Assembly: GCF_000820305.1 (NCBI RefSeq)
Contig: NZ_CDBH01000060.1
Location: 25,883-89,882, forward strand
From: Aeromonas dhakensis
Lineage (GTDB): Bacteria > Pseudomonadota > Gammaproteobacteria > Enterobacterales > Aeromonadaceae
Direction of reading: 5' to 3'
DNA length: 64,000 nt
This document shows, piece by piece, positions 28,187 through 36,977 of the stretch (position 1 is its first letter; each line of letters opens with the position of its first letter). The position numbers were made by a program, and so were the translations under genes. The notes under the pieces were generated by a model. The model searched no databases. It had not been told where the DNA came from and worked only from the letters and a program-made list of their open reading frames with translations.

Positions 28187-28879
28187 TCAAGCCAGCGCCA
28201 GACTCACCGCCGCCTCGGCGTGGATCGCAGTGGTGTCGTAGAGCGGCACCGCGGCGTCGGCCTCTCCCACCAGCAAGGCTATCTCGGTGCAGCCGAGGAT
28301 CACCGCCTGGGCGCCCGCGTCGGCCAGCGCGCGGATGATGGCCAGGTACTCGGCCCGCGAGGCGTCGCGAATGTCGCCGAGACACAGCTCGTCATAGATG
28401 ATGCGATGCACCCGCTCCCGCTCGGCCTCCTGCGGCACCAGCACCTCCAGCCCGAACTTCTCCTGCAAGCGCCCCTTGTAGAACTCCTGCTCCATGGTGA
28501 AGCGGGTGCCGAGCAGGCCGACCCTCTGGATCCCGTCCGCTTGCAGCTGACGTGCGGTGGCATCGGCGATATGGAGCAGTGGGATGTCGATGGCAGCCTC
28601 AATCTCGGGCGCCACCTTGTGCATGGTGTTGGTGCCGATCAGCAGAAAATCGGCGCCACCGGCCTGGATGGCCCGCGCCTCGGCCGCCAGCAGACGGGCG
28701 GTGGCGGGCCAGTCCCCGATATGCTGCAGCCGCTCTATCTCGGCAAAGTCGACGCTGCTCAGCAGCACCCGCGCCGAGTGCAGGCCGCCGAGCCGTGCTC
28801 GCACGCCCCGGTTGAGCGCCTGATAGTAGCTGACAGTGGACTCCCAGCTCATGCCACCCAGCAGACCGATACATTTCAT
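28187..28879 (-). CDS. Aspartate/glutamate racemase, YgeA-like
   Basis: 230 residues, the length of E. coli YgeA. It starts MKCIGLLGGMSWESTVSYY. The first catalytic position, normally Cys in aspartate racemases, is in GTNTMHK, with Thr as described for the YgeA type. The second catalytic Cys is in ILGCTEIALL near residue 195. It should racemise acidic amino acids or related substrates. GGAGG precedes ATG 28879. Three copies of CCGATCGTG lie just upstream, and a duplicate of its 3' end lies downstream. Confidence 0.88.
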   Translation of the reverse strand: MKCIGLLGGMSWESTVSYYQALNRGVRARLGGLHSARVLLSSVDFAEIERLQHIGDWPATARLLAAEARAIQAGGADFLLIGTNTMHKVAPEIEAAIDIPLLHIADATARQLQADGIQRVGLLGTRFTMEQEFYKGRLQEKFGLEVLVPQEAERERVHRIIYDELCLGDIRDASRAEYLAIIRALADAGAQAVILGCTEIALLVGEADAAVPLYDTTAIHAEAAVSLALA

Positions 28880-28897
28880 GGGACCTCCTTGTGTAAG

Positions 28898-28945
28898 CCG
28901 ATCGTGTGAATCAATCGAGCAAACCGATCGTGTGAACCGATCGTG
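28898..28945. repeat. Three direct repeats before the racemase gene
   Basis: CCGATCGTG occurs at 28898, 28924 and 28937, the first two continuing as TGAA. They lie 20-65 bp upstream of the racemase start and could be binding sites for a regulator. Confidence 0.45.
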
Positions 28946-28991
28946 CACACCAGACAGAGGGCGGCGCGCATCATCGCACCGCCCCGTGAAT

Positions 28992-29011
28992 AAAAAAGGC
29001 CCCGCAGGGCC
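28992..29011 (-). terminator. Terminator of the first LysE-type gene
   Basis: GGCCC/GGGCC hairpin followed on the minus strand by TTTTTTATTC. It separates the racemase gene from the exporter gene. Confidence 0.75.
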
Positions 29012-29049
29012 AACAAGACAGCCGGTAAAGGCCCGGGCACAGGCCCGGA

Positions 29050-29640
29050 CTAAATCCAGATCATCAGCACGCAGGCCGCCGTGGCGATCCCCATGCCGAG
29101 ATTGAAACGACGCCAGCCTCTGGCGGTGCGAATGAGCCGGCGAACCTGGGCACCGAACAGCACCCAGAAGGCCCCGGTATAGAGGCCGGTCACGAAGAAG
29201 ATGCCGAGCACCCAGATGGCGGAGGGCCAGTAGGCCTCCCCCGCCAGGGTGAAACCGCTGATGGCGGAGAGCGCCATCATCCACGCCTTGGGGTTGAGCA
29301 GCTGCAGCATGGCCCCCTGATGGGCCGGGATCAGCGGCCGATTGCCCTCGGCCGGGCCGCTGGCGGTCGCCACCTTCCAGGCCAGCCAGAGCAGGTAGGC
29401 CGAGCCGATGAGCTTGAGCCCGTCGTGCAGCAGCGGCAGTTGCTCGAACATCACCCCCAGCCCCAGCGCCGTGGCCAGGATCATCAGATTGATCCCCCCC
29501 ACCACCCCCACCAGCAGGGGCACGCTGCGGCGAAAGCCCTGGGCCGCACCGGCGCTGGTGAGCAGCATGTTGTTGGGGCCCGGCGTGCCGCAAGTGATGA
29601 GGGCAAAGCCCGCTAGGGGAAGCAACCAGTTCAGATCCAT
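29050..29640 (-). CDS. LysE/RhtB-family amino-acid exporter
   Basis: 196 residues with about six membrane segments. The family signature CGTPGPNNMLLTSAGAAQGF is near the N-terminus. Exports amino acids or derivatives across the inner membrane. GAGG precedes ATG 29640. It lies 124 bp downstream of a second family member, which it resembles along its length (LNPKAWMMALSAIS in both forms), so the two probably arose by duplication. Confidence 0.88.
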   Translation of the reverse strand: MDLNWLLPLAGFALITCGTPGPNNMLLTSAGAAQGFRRSVPLLVGVVGGINLMILATALGLGVMFEQLPLLHDGLKLIGSAYLLWLAWKVATASGPAEGNRPLIPAHQGAMLQLLNPKAWMMALSAISGFTLAGEAYWPSAIWVLGIFFVTGLYTGAFWVLFGAQVRRLIRTARGWRRFNLGMGIATAACVLMIWI

Positions 29641-29764
29641 CTCAACCTCTTGATGATGCAGGGCGCCGACTCGGCGACAAGCCTTCTAATATGCAGAGCC
29701 GGTGCCCGTCAGACAAGGCCGCAAATGCACTTTCTTCGCATCTTTATGCGGCTTCTGGCAAGGC

Positions 29765-30361
29765 TCAGTACCAGAGCATCACCACGCAGAGCGCAGTCAG
29801 CGCCCCTAGGCTGCCGTTGAGCCGGCGCCAGCCCCGATCCGTGCTGATCCAGTTGCTGAGCTGATGGCCGAACAGCACCCAGACGAAGCAGACCGGCAGC
29901 GCCACCAGCACGAACATGGCCATCACCGCGAACTGGCTCGGCCAGTAGCTGGCACCGGGCAGGCTGAACAGACTGATGGCGGAGATCCCCATCATCCAGG
30001 CCTTGGGGTTGAGGAACTGGAAGCCCAGCCCCTCCAGCAGGGTCAGCGGACGGGCGCGCCGGGCCGGATCACCGGGAGCGCCGGCCACCGCGATGCGCCA
30101 TGCCAGCCACAGCAGATAAAGGCTGCCGAAGATCTGCAGGCCGAGACGCAGCAGCGGCCAGCGCTCGAACAGGGGGTAGAGCCCCAGCGCCAGCACCATC
30201 TGCAGCACCGGCTGGCCCACCGCCACCCCGATCAGATGAGGCAGGGTGCGGCGCACCCCGAAGTTGGCGCCGGAGGCGGTCAGCATGAGGTTGTTGGGGC
30301 CCGGCGTGCCACAGGTGAGCACCGCAAAGCCAAACAGGGTGGCATACCATTCGATCGTCAT
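29765..30361 (-). CDS. LysE/RhtB-family exporter, divergent from MocR regulator
   Basis: 198 residues, about six membrane segments, with FAVLTCGTPGPNNLMLTASG near the N-terminus and LNPKAWMMGISAIS in the middle. It starts back-to-back with a MocR-type regulator 117 bp away, a common arrangement in which the regulator controls the exporter. AGGAG lies 7 nt before ATG 30361. A perfect palindrome is in the shared promoter region. Confidence 0.88.
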   Translation of the reverse strand: MTIEWYATLFGFAVLTCGTPGPNNLMLTASGANFGVRRTLPHLIGVAVGQPVLQMVLALGLYPLFERWPLLRLGLQIFGSLYLLWLAWRIAVAGAPGDPARRARPLTLLEGLGFQFLNPKAWMMGISAISLFSLPGASYWPSQFAVMAMFVLVALPVCFVWVLFGHQLSNWISTDRGWRRLNGSLGALTALCVVMLWY

Positions 30362-30380
30362 CTTTGTACTCCTGAACTGC

Positions 30381-30404
30381 GCACATTGTATCGATACAAT
30401 GTGC
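30381..30404. promoter_or_regulatory. 24-bp perfect palindrome, candidate MocR operator
   Basis: Half-site GCACATTGTATC is followed immediately by its exact reverse complement. It lies in the 117-bp divergent region between the LysE-type gene and the MocR regulator. A partial copy (CCGATACATTTCGATCAATG) lies at 30446-30465. Likely the regulator's binding site. Confidence 0.6.
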
Positions 30405-30478
30405 TGTTTTTGATTGTTATCGGGTTCAAAATCACGCTATATTGCCGATACATTTCGATCAATGGATTTATTGTCACC

Positions 30479-31855
30479 ATGACAATCTGGACCCCAGACC
30501 TCACCCCCTTCGCCGGCCCGCTCTACCTCAAGCTGGTGAAGGCCATCGAGCAGGCCATTCAGGACGGCTCTCTGCCGGCCCAGACCCGGCTGCCCACCCA
30601 CAGGGCGCTGGCGGACAGGCTGGGGGTCACCGTCGGCACCGTCACCCGCGCCTATGGCGAGGCGGAGCGGCGCGGGCTGCTGGCCGCCCGGGTCGGCCAT
30701 GGCACCTGGGTCAAGGGGGAGAATGAGGATCCGGCCAACGCCTGGGTGATCCGCAAGGAGGAGGGGCACCGCATCGAGTTGTGGCAGAACCTGCCGGTGC
30801 AGCTGGATCGAGCCGCCATCATCCGGCCCATGCTGGCGGAAGTCGCGGACGGGGATCTCAACGCCCTGCTCGGTTATGACAAGGAGGCGGGCCAGCCCAG
30901 CCAGCGCCAGCTCTTTATCGACTGGCTGACCGAGCAAGGGGTGGCGGGCTGCGAGGAGTATCTGCTGTTCAGCCACGGCGCCCAGCACGGCATCATGCTC
31001 TCCCTGCTGGCCACCGGCTGCGTGGGGGAGACCCTGTTCTGCGAAGGGCTCAGCTACCCCGGCATGCTGGGCAATGCCCGCCAGCTGAAGAATCAGGTGG
31101 TGGGGCTGGCGATGGACGAGGAGGGGCTGCTGCCCGACGCGCTGGAGGCAGCCTGCCGCACCCGCCGCGCCAAGCTGCTCTACCTCACCCCCACCCTGCA
31201 GAATCCCACCACCGCCACCATGAGCCTGGCGCGGCGCGAGGCCATCATCGCCATCGCCCGCCGTCACGACCTGCTGATCATCGAGGACGATGTCAACGGC
31301 CTGCTGCCCCAGCAGCCGGTGACGCCGCTGGTCAACCTGGCGCCGGAGCGGGTCATCTATCTGGGCAGCCTGGCCAAGATCGCCTGCGGTGGCCTGCGGG
31401 TCGGCTTCGTGCTGACCCCGCCCCACTTGCGCGGCGCCTTCGCCCAGGCGATGCGGCTGTCGAGCTGGATGGTGAGCCCGCTGCTCATCGAGCTGGCCTG
31501 CAAGCTGGTGAGCCAGCGCCAGATCATGCCTCTTGTAGAGCAGCAACGGCAGATCCTGGCACGTCGCGGCGAGCTGCTGCGCCACCTGTTGCCGGAGGCC
31601 TGCTGGCAGGCGGGCTCCATGCACGCCTGGCTGCCGCTGCCCGAGCCCTGGCGCAGCCAGGAGTTTGCCGAGGCCGCCAACGCCCTTGACGTCGGGGTGG
31701 CCAGCGGGGAACACTTCGCCGCTGGCCAGTTCGCAGCGCCGCAGGGGGTGCGGCTGAGCCTGAGCCAGCCGGCCACCGACGCCCGCGTCGCCGAGGCGCT
31801 GGAGCGGCTCGCTGGCCTGCTGCGCACCGCGCCGCCCACCAATACCCTGCTATAG
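30479..31855 (+). CDS. MocR-type GntR regulator with aminotransferase-like domain
   Basis: 458 residues. N-terminal GntR winged helix (LPTHRALADRLGVTVGTVTRAY, seen as RLGVTVGTVTRAY, about 35-75). The rest is a fold-type-I aminotransferase-like domain that should bind PLP: LTPTLQNPTTATMS, IIEDDVNGLL and the lysine in YLGSLAKIACGGLRVGF. Such regulators sense PLP or amino compounds and control divergently transcribed genes. Although the frame is open further upstream, ATG 30479 gives the normal N-terminus. The adjacent LysE-type exporter is the likely target. Confidence 0.9.
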   Translation: MTIWTPDLTPFAGPLYLKLVKAIEQAIQDGSLPAQTRLPTHRALADRLGVTVGTVTRAYGEAERRGLLAARVGHGTWVKGENEDPANAWVIRKEEGHRIELWQNLPVQLDRAAIIRPMLAEVADGDLNALLGYDKEAGQPSQRQLFIDWLTEQGVAGCEEYLLFSHGAQHGIMLSLLATGCVGETLFCEGLSYPGMLGNARQLKNQVVGLAMDEEGLLPDALEAACRTRRAKLLYLTPTLQNPTTATMSLARREAIIAIARRHDLLIIEDDVNGLLPQQPVTPLVNLAPERVIYLGSLAKIACGGLRVGFVLTPPHLRGAFAQAMRLSSWMVSPLLIELACKLVSQRQIMPLVEQQRQILARRGELLRHLLPEACWQAGSMHAWLPLPEPWRSQEFAEAANALDVGVASGEHFAAGQFAAPQGVRLSLSQPATDARVAEALERLAGLLRTAPPTNTLL

Positions 31856-31897
31856 TCAGCCCCGGCCCAGCCCATCCGTGCGCTCAAAGGAGAGCCC

Positions 31898-32362
31898 ATG
31901 CACCCGACCCGCGCCCCGCTTTTGCTCCTCACCCTGCTGCTGGGGGGCTGCGCCTCCCCCGCTCATCAACAGCTGGGGGCGGCGCTGAGCGGGCTGGAGG
32001 GGGAGTTGCAGCGGCTGGAGGAGGAGCTGGCGGCCATGAACGGCCTCCATTACCAGAAGGCGATTGACGCTCCCTTGAGCCTGCGCCGCCGGCTGACCAC
32101 CCCCGTCCCCACGGCACAAGGACTGCTACCCAGCCGCAGCATGCTGACAGACGGCCCCCTGCTGCGCTACGACTACCAACTGCCGGCCGGCATGGCCAGC
32201 CTGCCCCTCACCGAGCCCTGCCTGCGCTACGAATTCGAGCTGCGCCACCTGGGCCGCCTCGGCCAGCTCGCCCTGCACTGGCAGGGGGCGGCGGGCTCGG
32301 GAGAACAACTGATCCAGCAGCGCGACTGCCCCTTTTCGGCCAAGGGGCCCGGCCTGCAGTAG
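31898..32362 (+). CDS. Putative lipoprotein, 154 aa
   Basis: Signal sequence with lipobox LLGGC (Cys near residue 18), so probably lipid-anchored. A helical segment rich in Leu and Glu follows (GLEGELQRLEEELAAMN). Two later cysteines may pair. AAAGGAG precedes the ATG. No family is recognised. It lies 42 bp after the MocR gene and 93 bp before the large periplasmic protein gene. Confidence 0.65.
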   Translation: MHPTRAPLLLLTLLLGGCASPAHQQLGAALSGLEGELQRLEEELAAMNGLHYQKAIDAPLSLRRRLTTPVPTAQGLLPSRSMLTDGPLLRYDYQLPAGMASLPLTEPCLRYEFELRHLGRLGQLALHWQGAAGSGEQLIQQRDCPFSAKGPGLQ

Positions 32363-32455
32363 GCCAGCCGCCGGCCGACCTGCCCCTATGGTCAGTTGAA
32401 AGGGGTGAAGGCATCTTGTAGCGTGCCAGCATCCCGACTCCTGCTGGAAGCGCCC

Positions 32456-34501
32456 ATGAAACTGACTCCCCTGTGGCTGGCCCTCTGCAGCCTGCCCGCC
32501 CTGGCCTGCGGCCCGGATGGCTGCGAGACGCCGCTCACCCTGCAACTGACCGCCGCCCAGTGCCACCTGAACGGGTTGCCGTTCCTCTCCCCCGACAACG
32601 ATACCCGCACCAACCTGGCGCTGCTGCTGGCCGATGAGCAGGCCTTCTCGCTGCCCAAGGCGCCGCTGCCGCTCCCCTTCGCCATCGAGGAGCTGCTCAA
32701 CCCGGCCCTGCTCAACCCGACCCCCGCCGGGCCGGATCCCCTGCTGGCGCTGGCCGCCGGTCTTGGCATCGAGCAGCGCACCACCCAGGCCGCCCTGGAG
32801 CGGGCCGCCGGCTGGAGCGAGGGGCGCTGCATCAGCAACAACCCGGTCGCGGCCGAAGCCTTCCTGCAGGCGCTGGTCGACACCCCGGCGTTGGGTGCCG
32901 ACGAGCGTAGCCAGCTGGCCCGCCAGCGGCTGGCCATGCTGGGCCAGTGCGCCCAGCAGGTCGAAACGGCGCCAGAAGCCAAGGCCGCGCCGCTGTCGGC
33001 CGCCGGCCAGGGCTTTGCCGACTACCTGGCCGCCAGCCGACTCTTCTATCAGGGGGAGTTCGCGCAGGCCGATGTGCAATTTGCCGCCCTCGCCGGGCAG
33101 GATCAGCCCTGGCTGAAAGAGACGGCGGACTACATGCGGATCCGGGTCGCCCTCAACCAGTCACAGCAAAGCGCCTTCGATGACTGGGGCACCCTGGATC
33201 GCAACCAGATTGACCAGGCCGCCGTGCAGCGCGCCGAGCAGTTCATCGCCGACTATCACAGCCACTACCCAGAGGGGCGCTATCTCGACTCCGCCAACGG
33301 GCTGCTGCGCCGGCTCGCCTGGTTCAAGGGGGACGATGCGGCGCTGGCCGGCCTGTTCCAGCAGGCGAGCCGCCAGCCGGGCAACCCGGAGCTGCTCAAC
33401 GAAATAGACCTCAAGCTGCTGATGCAGCCCGGTTTCACCGGCTCAGCCGCCATGCCGCAGCTGACCCTGGTGCAGGATCTGCGCAGGCTGCGGCTGCACG
33501 AGAGCTGGGACGAGTGGCAGCCGCTGCAAAGCGGCGAGCTGGCGCAGCAGAGCGCCCAGTTTGCCGGCAACCCGGCCTGGCTCGCCTACCTGCAGCAGGC
33601 CGAGCGTTATTATCTGGCCAAGGATTATGCTGCCGTCATCGCCGCCGCTCCCGCCCTCGGCAAGGGGCCTCTCGACAACCTGGCCTTCAGCCAGCAAGTG
33701 CTCAAGGGCATGGCGCTGGCGGCCAGTCAGGCACTGCCCGAGGCGGAGCAGCAGTGGCGCGCCCTGCTCGCCAGCCAGCCCACCCCCTTGCAGGATCAGC
33801 TGCTGCAGCTGGCGCTGGCCATGACCCTGGAGCGAGCCGGCCGGCTGGAACAGGTGTTCGCCAAGGAGAGCCCCATCCAGAGCGATCACTACCGCATTCC
33901 GCTGTTGGAGTACGTGGCGCCGGCCCCGCTGCTGCGCCGCATGGTGCAGGATGAGCAGGCCTCCGACCCCCTGCGCCAGCGGGCCGGCCACACCCTGCGC
34001 TACAAGCAGCTGACCCACGGCGACTACCGGGGCTTCCTGCAGGATCTGGCGCTGGCCCCGCTGGCCGCCCCGTTCGACTGGCAAGGGAGCCTGGAGTATC
34101 AATGCCCGGCGCTCACCGCGGTGGTCACCACCCTGGCGGACAACCCCAGCTCCCCCAAGGCGCTCAACTGCCTCGGCGAGTTCTTCCTGAGCAAGGGACT
34201 GGACTGGGATCCGCTCCTGCAGCGGCCGGGGGCCGACACCCTGGCGGGCAGCCGGGATCTGTTTGCCGGTCAGCAGCGCAGCCGGCTCGACTGGTATCAA
34301 CAGGTGATCGCCAACCCCAAGGCCGCCAAGGAAGATAAGGCCTACGCCCTCTATCGCGCCATCAACTGCTATGCCCCGAGCGGCAACAACAGCTGCGGCA
34401 GCCAGGAAATCCCCATCAGCCAACGCAAAGGCTGGTTCAACACCCTCAAACGCCAGTACGGAACGAGCCAGTGGGCCAAACAGCTCAAATATTACTGGTG
34501 A
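32456..34501 (+). CDS. Large periplasmic protein of unknown function
   Basis: 681 residues. Signal peptide MKLTPLWLALCSLPALA ends in an AxA site directly before CGPDGCETP, so cleavage may leave an N-terminal Cys; the lipobox is poor. The body is almost entirely helical and Ala/Leu/Gln-rich with TPR-like spacing (DYLAASRLFYQGEFAQADVQ, later KDYAAVIAAAPALGKG), suggesting a solenoid scaffold. The C-terminus has several Cys (NCYAPSGNNSCGSQ). Its stop overlaps the next gene, a DUF3142 protein, so the two probably act together. Confidence 0.6.
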   Translation: MKLTPLWLALCSLPALACGPDGCETPLTLQLTAAQCHLNGLPFLSPDNDTRTNLALLLADEQAFSLPKAPLPLPFAIEELLNPALLNPTPAGPDPLLALAAGLGIEQRTTQAALERAAGWSEGRCISNNPVAAEAFLQALVDTPALGADERSQLARQRLAMLGQCAQQVETAPEAKAAPLSAAGQGFADYLAASRLFYQGEFAQADVQFAALAGQDQPWLKETADYMRIRVALNQSQQSAFDDWGTLDRNQIDQAAVQRAEQFIADYHSHYPEGRYLDSANGLLRRLAWFKGDDAALAGLFQQASRQPGNPELLNEIDLKLLMQPGFTGSAAMPQLTLVQDLRRLRLHESWDEWQPLQSGELAQQSAQFAGNPAWLAYLQQAERYYLAKDYAAVIAAAPALGKGPLDNLAFSQQVLKGMALAASQALPEAEQQWRALLASQPTPLQDQLLQLALAMTLERAGRLEQVFAKESPIQSDHYRIPLLEYVAPAPLLRRMVQDEQASDPLRQRAGHTLRYKQLTHGDYRGFLQDLALAPLAAPFDWQGSLEYQCPALTAVVTTLADNPSSPKALNCLGEFFLSKGLDWDPLLQRPGADTLAGSRDLFAGQQRSRLDWYQQVIANPKAAKEDKAYALYRAINCYAPSGNNSCGSQEIPISQRKGWFNTLKRQYGTSQWAKQLKYYW

Positions 34502-35253
34502 TGCTGGCGCTGCTGAGCGCCGAGGCCAGCGCCGCCGTCGAGGCGAGCCACTACCGCCAGTTCTGGCTGTGGGCCGGGGTCAGGCCCCAGCCGGTGCTGC
34601 AGCAGGCCCAGCGGCTCTATCTGCATCAGGGGGAGATAGGCCCCCTCGATGCGCGCCAGCCCGTGCGTTTTCAGGGGCAGGGCATAGCGCCGAGCAAGCT
34701 GCCGGTAAAGGAGCTCTGGCTCGCCTATCGGGTGGAGCGGCTCGACTGGGATGAGGCCCTGCTCAAGAGCCTGACCAACCAGCTGGCATCCTGGCAGCTC
34801 AAGGGCAATGAGGTGCGCGGCGTCCAGATTGATTTTGATGCCCGCACCCACCGGCTGGCGGACTATGGCGACTTCCTGCGCAAACTGCGCAGCCAGCTGC
34901 CCGCCGGCTGCGCCATCAGCATCACAGGCCTGCTGGACTGGACCCGCACCGGCGATGTGGCGACCCTCAACGCCCTCGCCGGCACGGTCGACGAGCTGGT
35001 GGTGCAGACCTACCGTGGCCGCCGCACCGAACCCGGCTACGCGCGCTACCTGCAGGCGCTGACGCGGCTGACCCTCCCCTTCAAGGTGGGGCTGGTGCAG
35101 GGAGGCGAATGGGATCAAACGTGGGAAAGCAGGCTGGCCGACGAGGCGGCCTATGGCGGCGTGGTGGTGTTTCTTGTCAATCCGGCGCCCTCCCCCCACC
35201 GCAGTGAGCTCGGACGAGGGGTTGACCGGCACGGCACCTCTGTAACAGAGTAA
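34501..35253 (+). CDS. DUF3142-family protein
   Basis: About 250 residues from ATG 34501, which shares its A with the stop codon of the upstream gene; ATG 34471 would add 10 residues. A hydrophobic leader ending ASA suggests export. The block VRGVQIDFDARTHRLADY resembles the DUF3142 family, whose TIM-barrel-like shape recalls glycoside hydrolases, with Asp residues on a strand end. Function is unknown. Probably translationally coupled to the preceding 681-residue protein. Confidence 0.7.
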   Translation: MLALLSAEASAAVEASHYRQFWLWAGVRPQPVLQQAQRLYLHQGEIGPLDARQPVRFQGQGIAPSKLPVKELWLAYRVERLDWDEALLKSLTNQLASWQLKGNEVRGVQIDFDARTHRLADYGDFLRKLRSQLPAGCAISITGLLDWTRTGDVATLNALAGTVDELVVQTYRGRRTEPGYARYLQALTRLTLPFKVGLVQGGEWDQTWESRLADEAAYGGVVVFLVNPAPSPHRSELGRGVDRHGTSVTE

Positions 35254-35320
35254 TAGCTCTTTTTGACTCCATCACATGCCATACTTGTTCCGATCCTGAA
35301 CCGGCCAAGGAGTGCCAAGG

Positions 35321-36946
35321 ATGCAGATCCTCCTGATCGAAGACGACACCATGCTCAGCACGGCGCTCTCCCAGGGGCTGAGCCAGCAGGGCATAGCATC
35401 AACCCAGCTGACCCACTGCAAGGAGCTGGCAACCCTGCCAACCCTGCTGCGCCAGCAGTCGTTCGACGCCATCATCTGCCACCAGAGCCATCACCAGGAC
35501 CTGGAGGGAGTGCGCATGCTGCAGGAGGCTCACTATCTGGGGCTACTGGAGCCGGGCTGCGTACTGTTGTTGCTCAATGCAGACCCGGAGCCACTCCACT
35601 ATCCCCCCTCGGATCTCTACTTTTCGCTGCAGCTGACCATCCCCTTTACCCAGGAGCAACTGACCACCCGCCTGCACGAGCTGGTACAGCTGACCGGGCT
35701 GACCCGGGCCCTGCCGGCCCCGATGCGGCTCAGGGAGTGGCAACTGAGCTGTGCCCTGTGCGAGGACCTGCTCTATGAGCAGCAGAAGTATCGGGAGCTG
35801 GGACAACAGCTGGACCGGAGCAAGGGCTACATGCTGCTGCAATGGCAGGATCACTTCCATGCCTCCCAGCACTACGCTGTCTGTACTACGGAATATGACG
35901 CCTGGTGGCCGCGCAAGGGATTGATCTACGCCCTGTTGGGACTCGGCAGGCTGGAGAGCGCGCGCAAGGATCTGGCCCGCAACCGGGAGCGGCTGCCGCC
36001 CGCCCTGCAGCTGGAGCTGGCGCTGGCCTGTCTGCTGCACGAGGGGCAGTGGGAGGCGGCCTGGGACGTGCTCGGCCATCTGCTGCAAAAAAACGCCTGG
36101 CAACCGGAGTGGCGTCAGGCGGCCATTCTGCTGGCACTGCTGATCAAGGATGAGGGCAAGGCGCTGGAGCAGGCCAATGCCCTCAGCCTGCGCTTCTTTG
36201 CCGATCACAAGCTGCGGGTATCCATCGAGAACTTCATCCTCAATGTCAGCCTGGCGGTACTCTGGCACTACCCGAGCGCCGCCAGGATCAGCTCACTGCA
36301 GCAGGAGTATCGCTACCTCAACCAGGCAGTCACCCTGCGGGCTCATGAGGACGCCCTGCTCAAGGCGCTGATGCTGAGCCTGGACTACCGCTTCGACGAG
36401 GCCCTGCTGCTGCTGGCCAAGCACCCGCCGGAGAGCGTGCGGGACAACCACCTCAACCAGCTGCTCGGCTTCGCCGTCAGCCAGTTCTGCGGCCTGCCCC
36501 ACCACGCCAAACGCTACCTGACCCAGCTCGGCCAGTATCAGGCCAGGGTCGCCCCGGCCCCGCTGCTGCAACAGTTGTTCAAGCAGGTCGTCATCGACTT
36601 GACGAAACAACTGGAGCGGCGCGAGCTGCGGCTGACCTATCTGCGCCAGGAGCGGCAGCGGGCCAACGCGGCGGGCCAGCATCAGCTGGCCGTGCAGTAT
36701 GCGCTGACGCTACAGGAGGAGTTCCCGGCCCTGCCTGGCGATGCCTGGCAGTTGCTGGAGCTGCTGCAACTGTGCTGGCCGGCCGGCATGGCAGCCCCCA
36801 GGGTGGCGCTGCTGGTAGACCGGCTGGAGCGGCGTCTCAACCACAGCGCCTCCTTCATGGAGCATCATGCCAAGGAGTACCAGAAGACGCTGCTGCAGAT
36901 CCGCTCACACCTCAATACCCGCCTGCCCACCACGCCCCCCAACTAG
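35321..36946 (+). CDS. Degenerate receiver domain fused to helical repeats
   Basis: 541 residues. The first 115 residues look like a response-regulator receiver (MQILLIEDD acidic pocket), but the phosphoacceptor Asp is His 54 in FDAIICHQ and the conserved Lys before Pro-Phe is missing (LTIPFTQEQL). From about residue 130 on there is a long helical, TPR-like region and no DNA-binding domain. It resembles receiver/TPR proteins such as Vibrio VieB in layout only. Probably a phosphorylation-independent protein-interaction regulator. AAGGAG lies 8 nt before ATG 35321. Confidence 0.75.
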   Translation: MQILLIEDDTMLSTALSQGLSQQGIASTQLTHCKELATLPTLLRQQSFDAIICHQSHHQDLEGVRMLQEAHYLGLLEPGCVLLLLNADPEPLHYPPSDLYFSLQLTIPFTQEQLTTRLHELVQLTGLTRALPAPMRLREWQLSCALCEDLLYEQQKYRELGQQLDRSKGYMLLQWQDHFHASQHYAVCTTEYDAWWPRKGLIYALLGLGRLESARKDLARNRERLPPALQLELALACLLHEGQWEAAWDVLGHLLQKNAWQPEWRQAAILLALLIKDEGKALEQANALSLRFFADHKLRVSIENFILNVSLAVLWHYPSAARISSLQQEYRYLNQAVTLRAHEDALLKALMLSLDYRFDEALLLLAKHPPESVRDNHLNQLLGFAVSQFCGLPHHAKRYLTQLGQYQARVAPAPLLQQLFKQVVIDLTKQLERRELRLTYLRQERQRANAAGQHQLAVQYALTLQEEFPALPGDAWQLLELLQLCWPAGMAAPRVALLVDRLERRLNHSASFMEHHAKEYQKTLLQIRSHLNTRLPTTPPN

Positions 36947-36977
36947 GCCCTCAGGCCCGGCCAGCGCCGGGCCGCTC

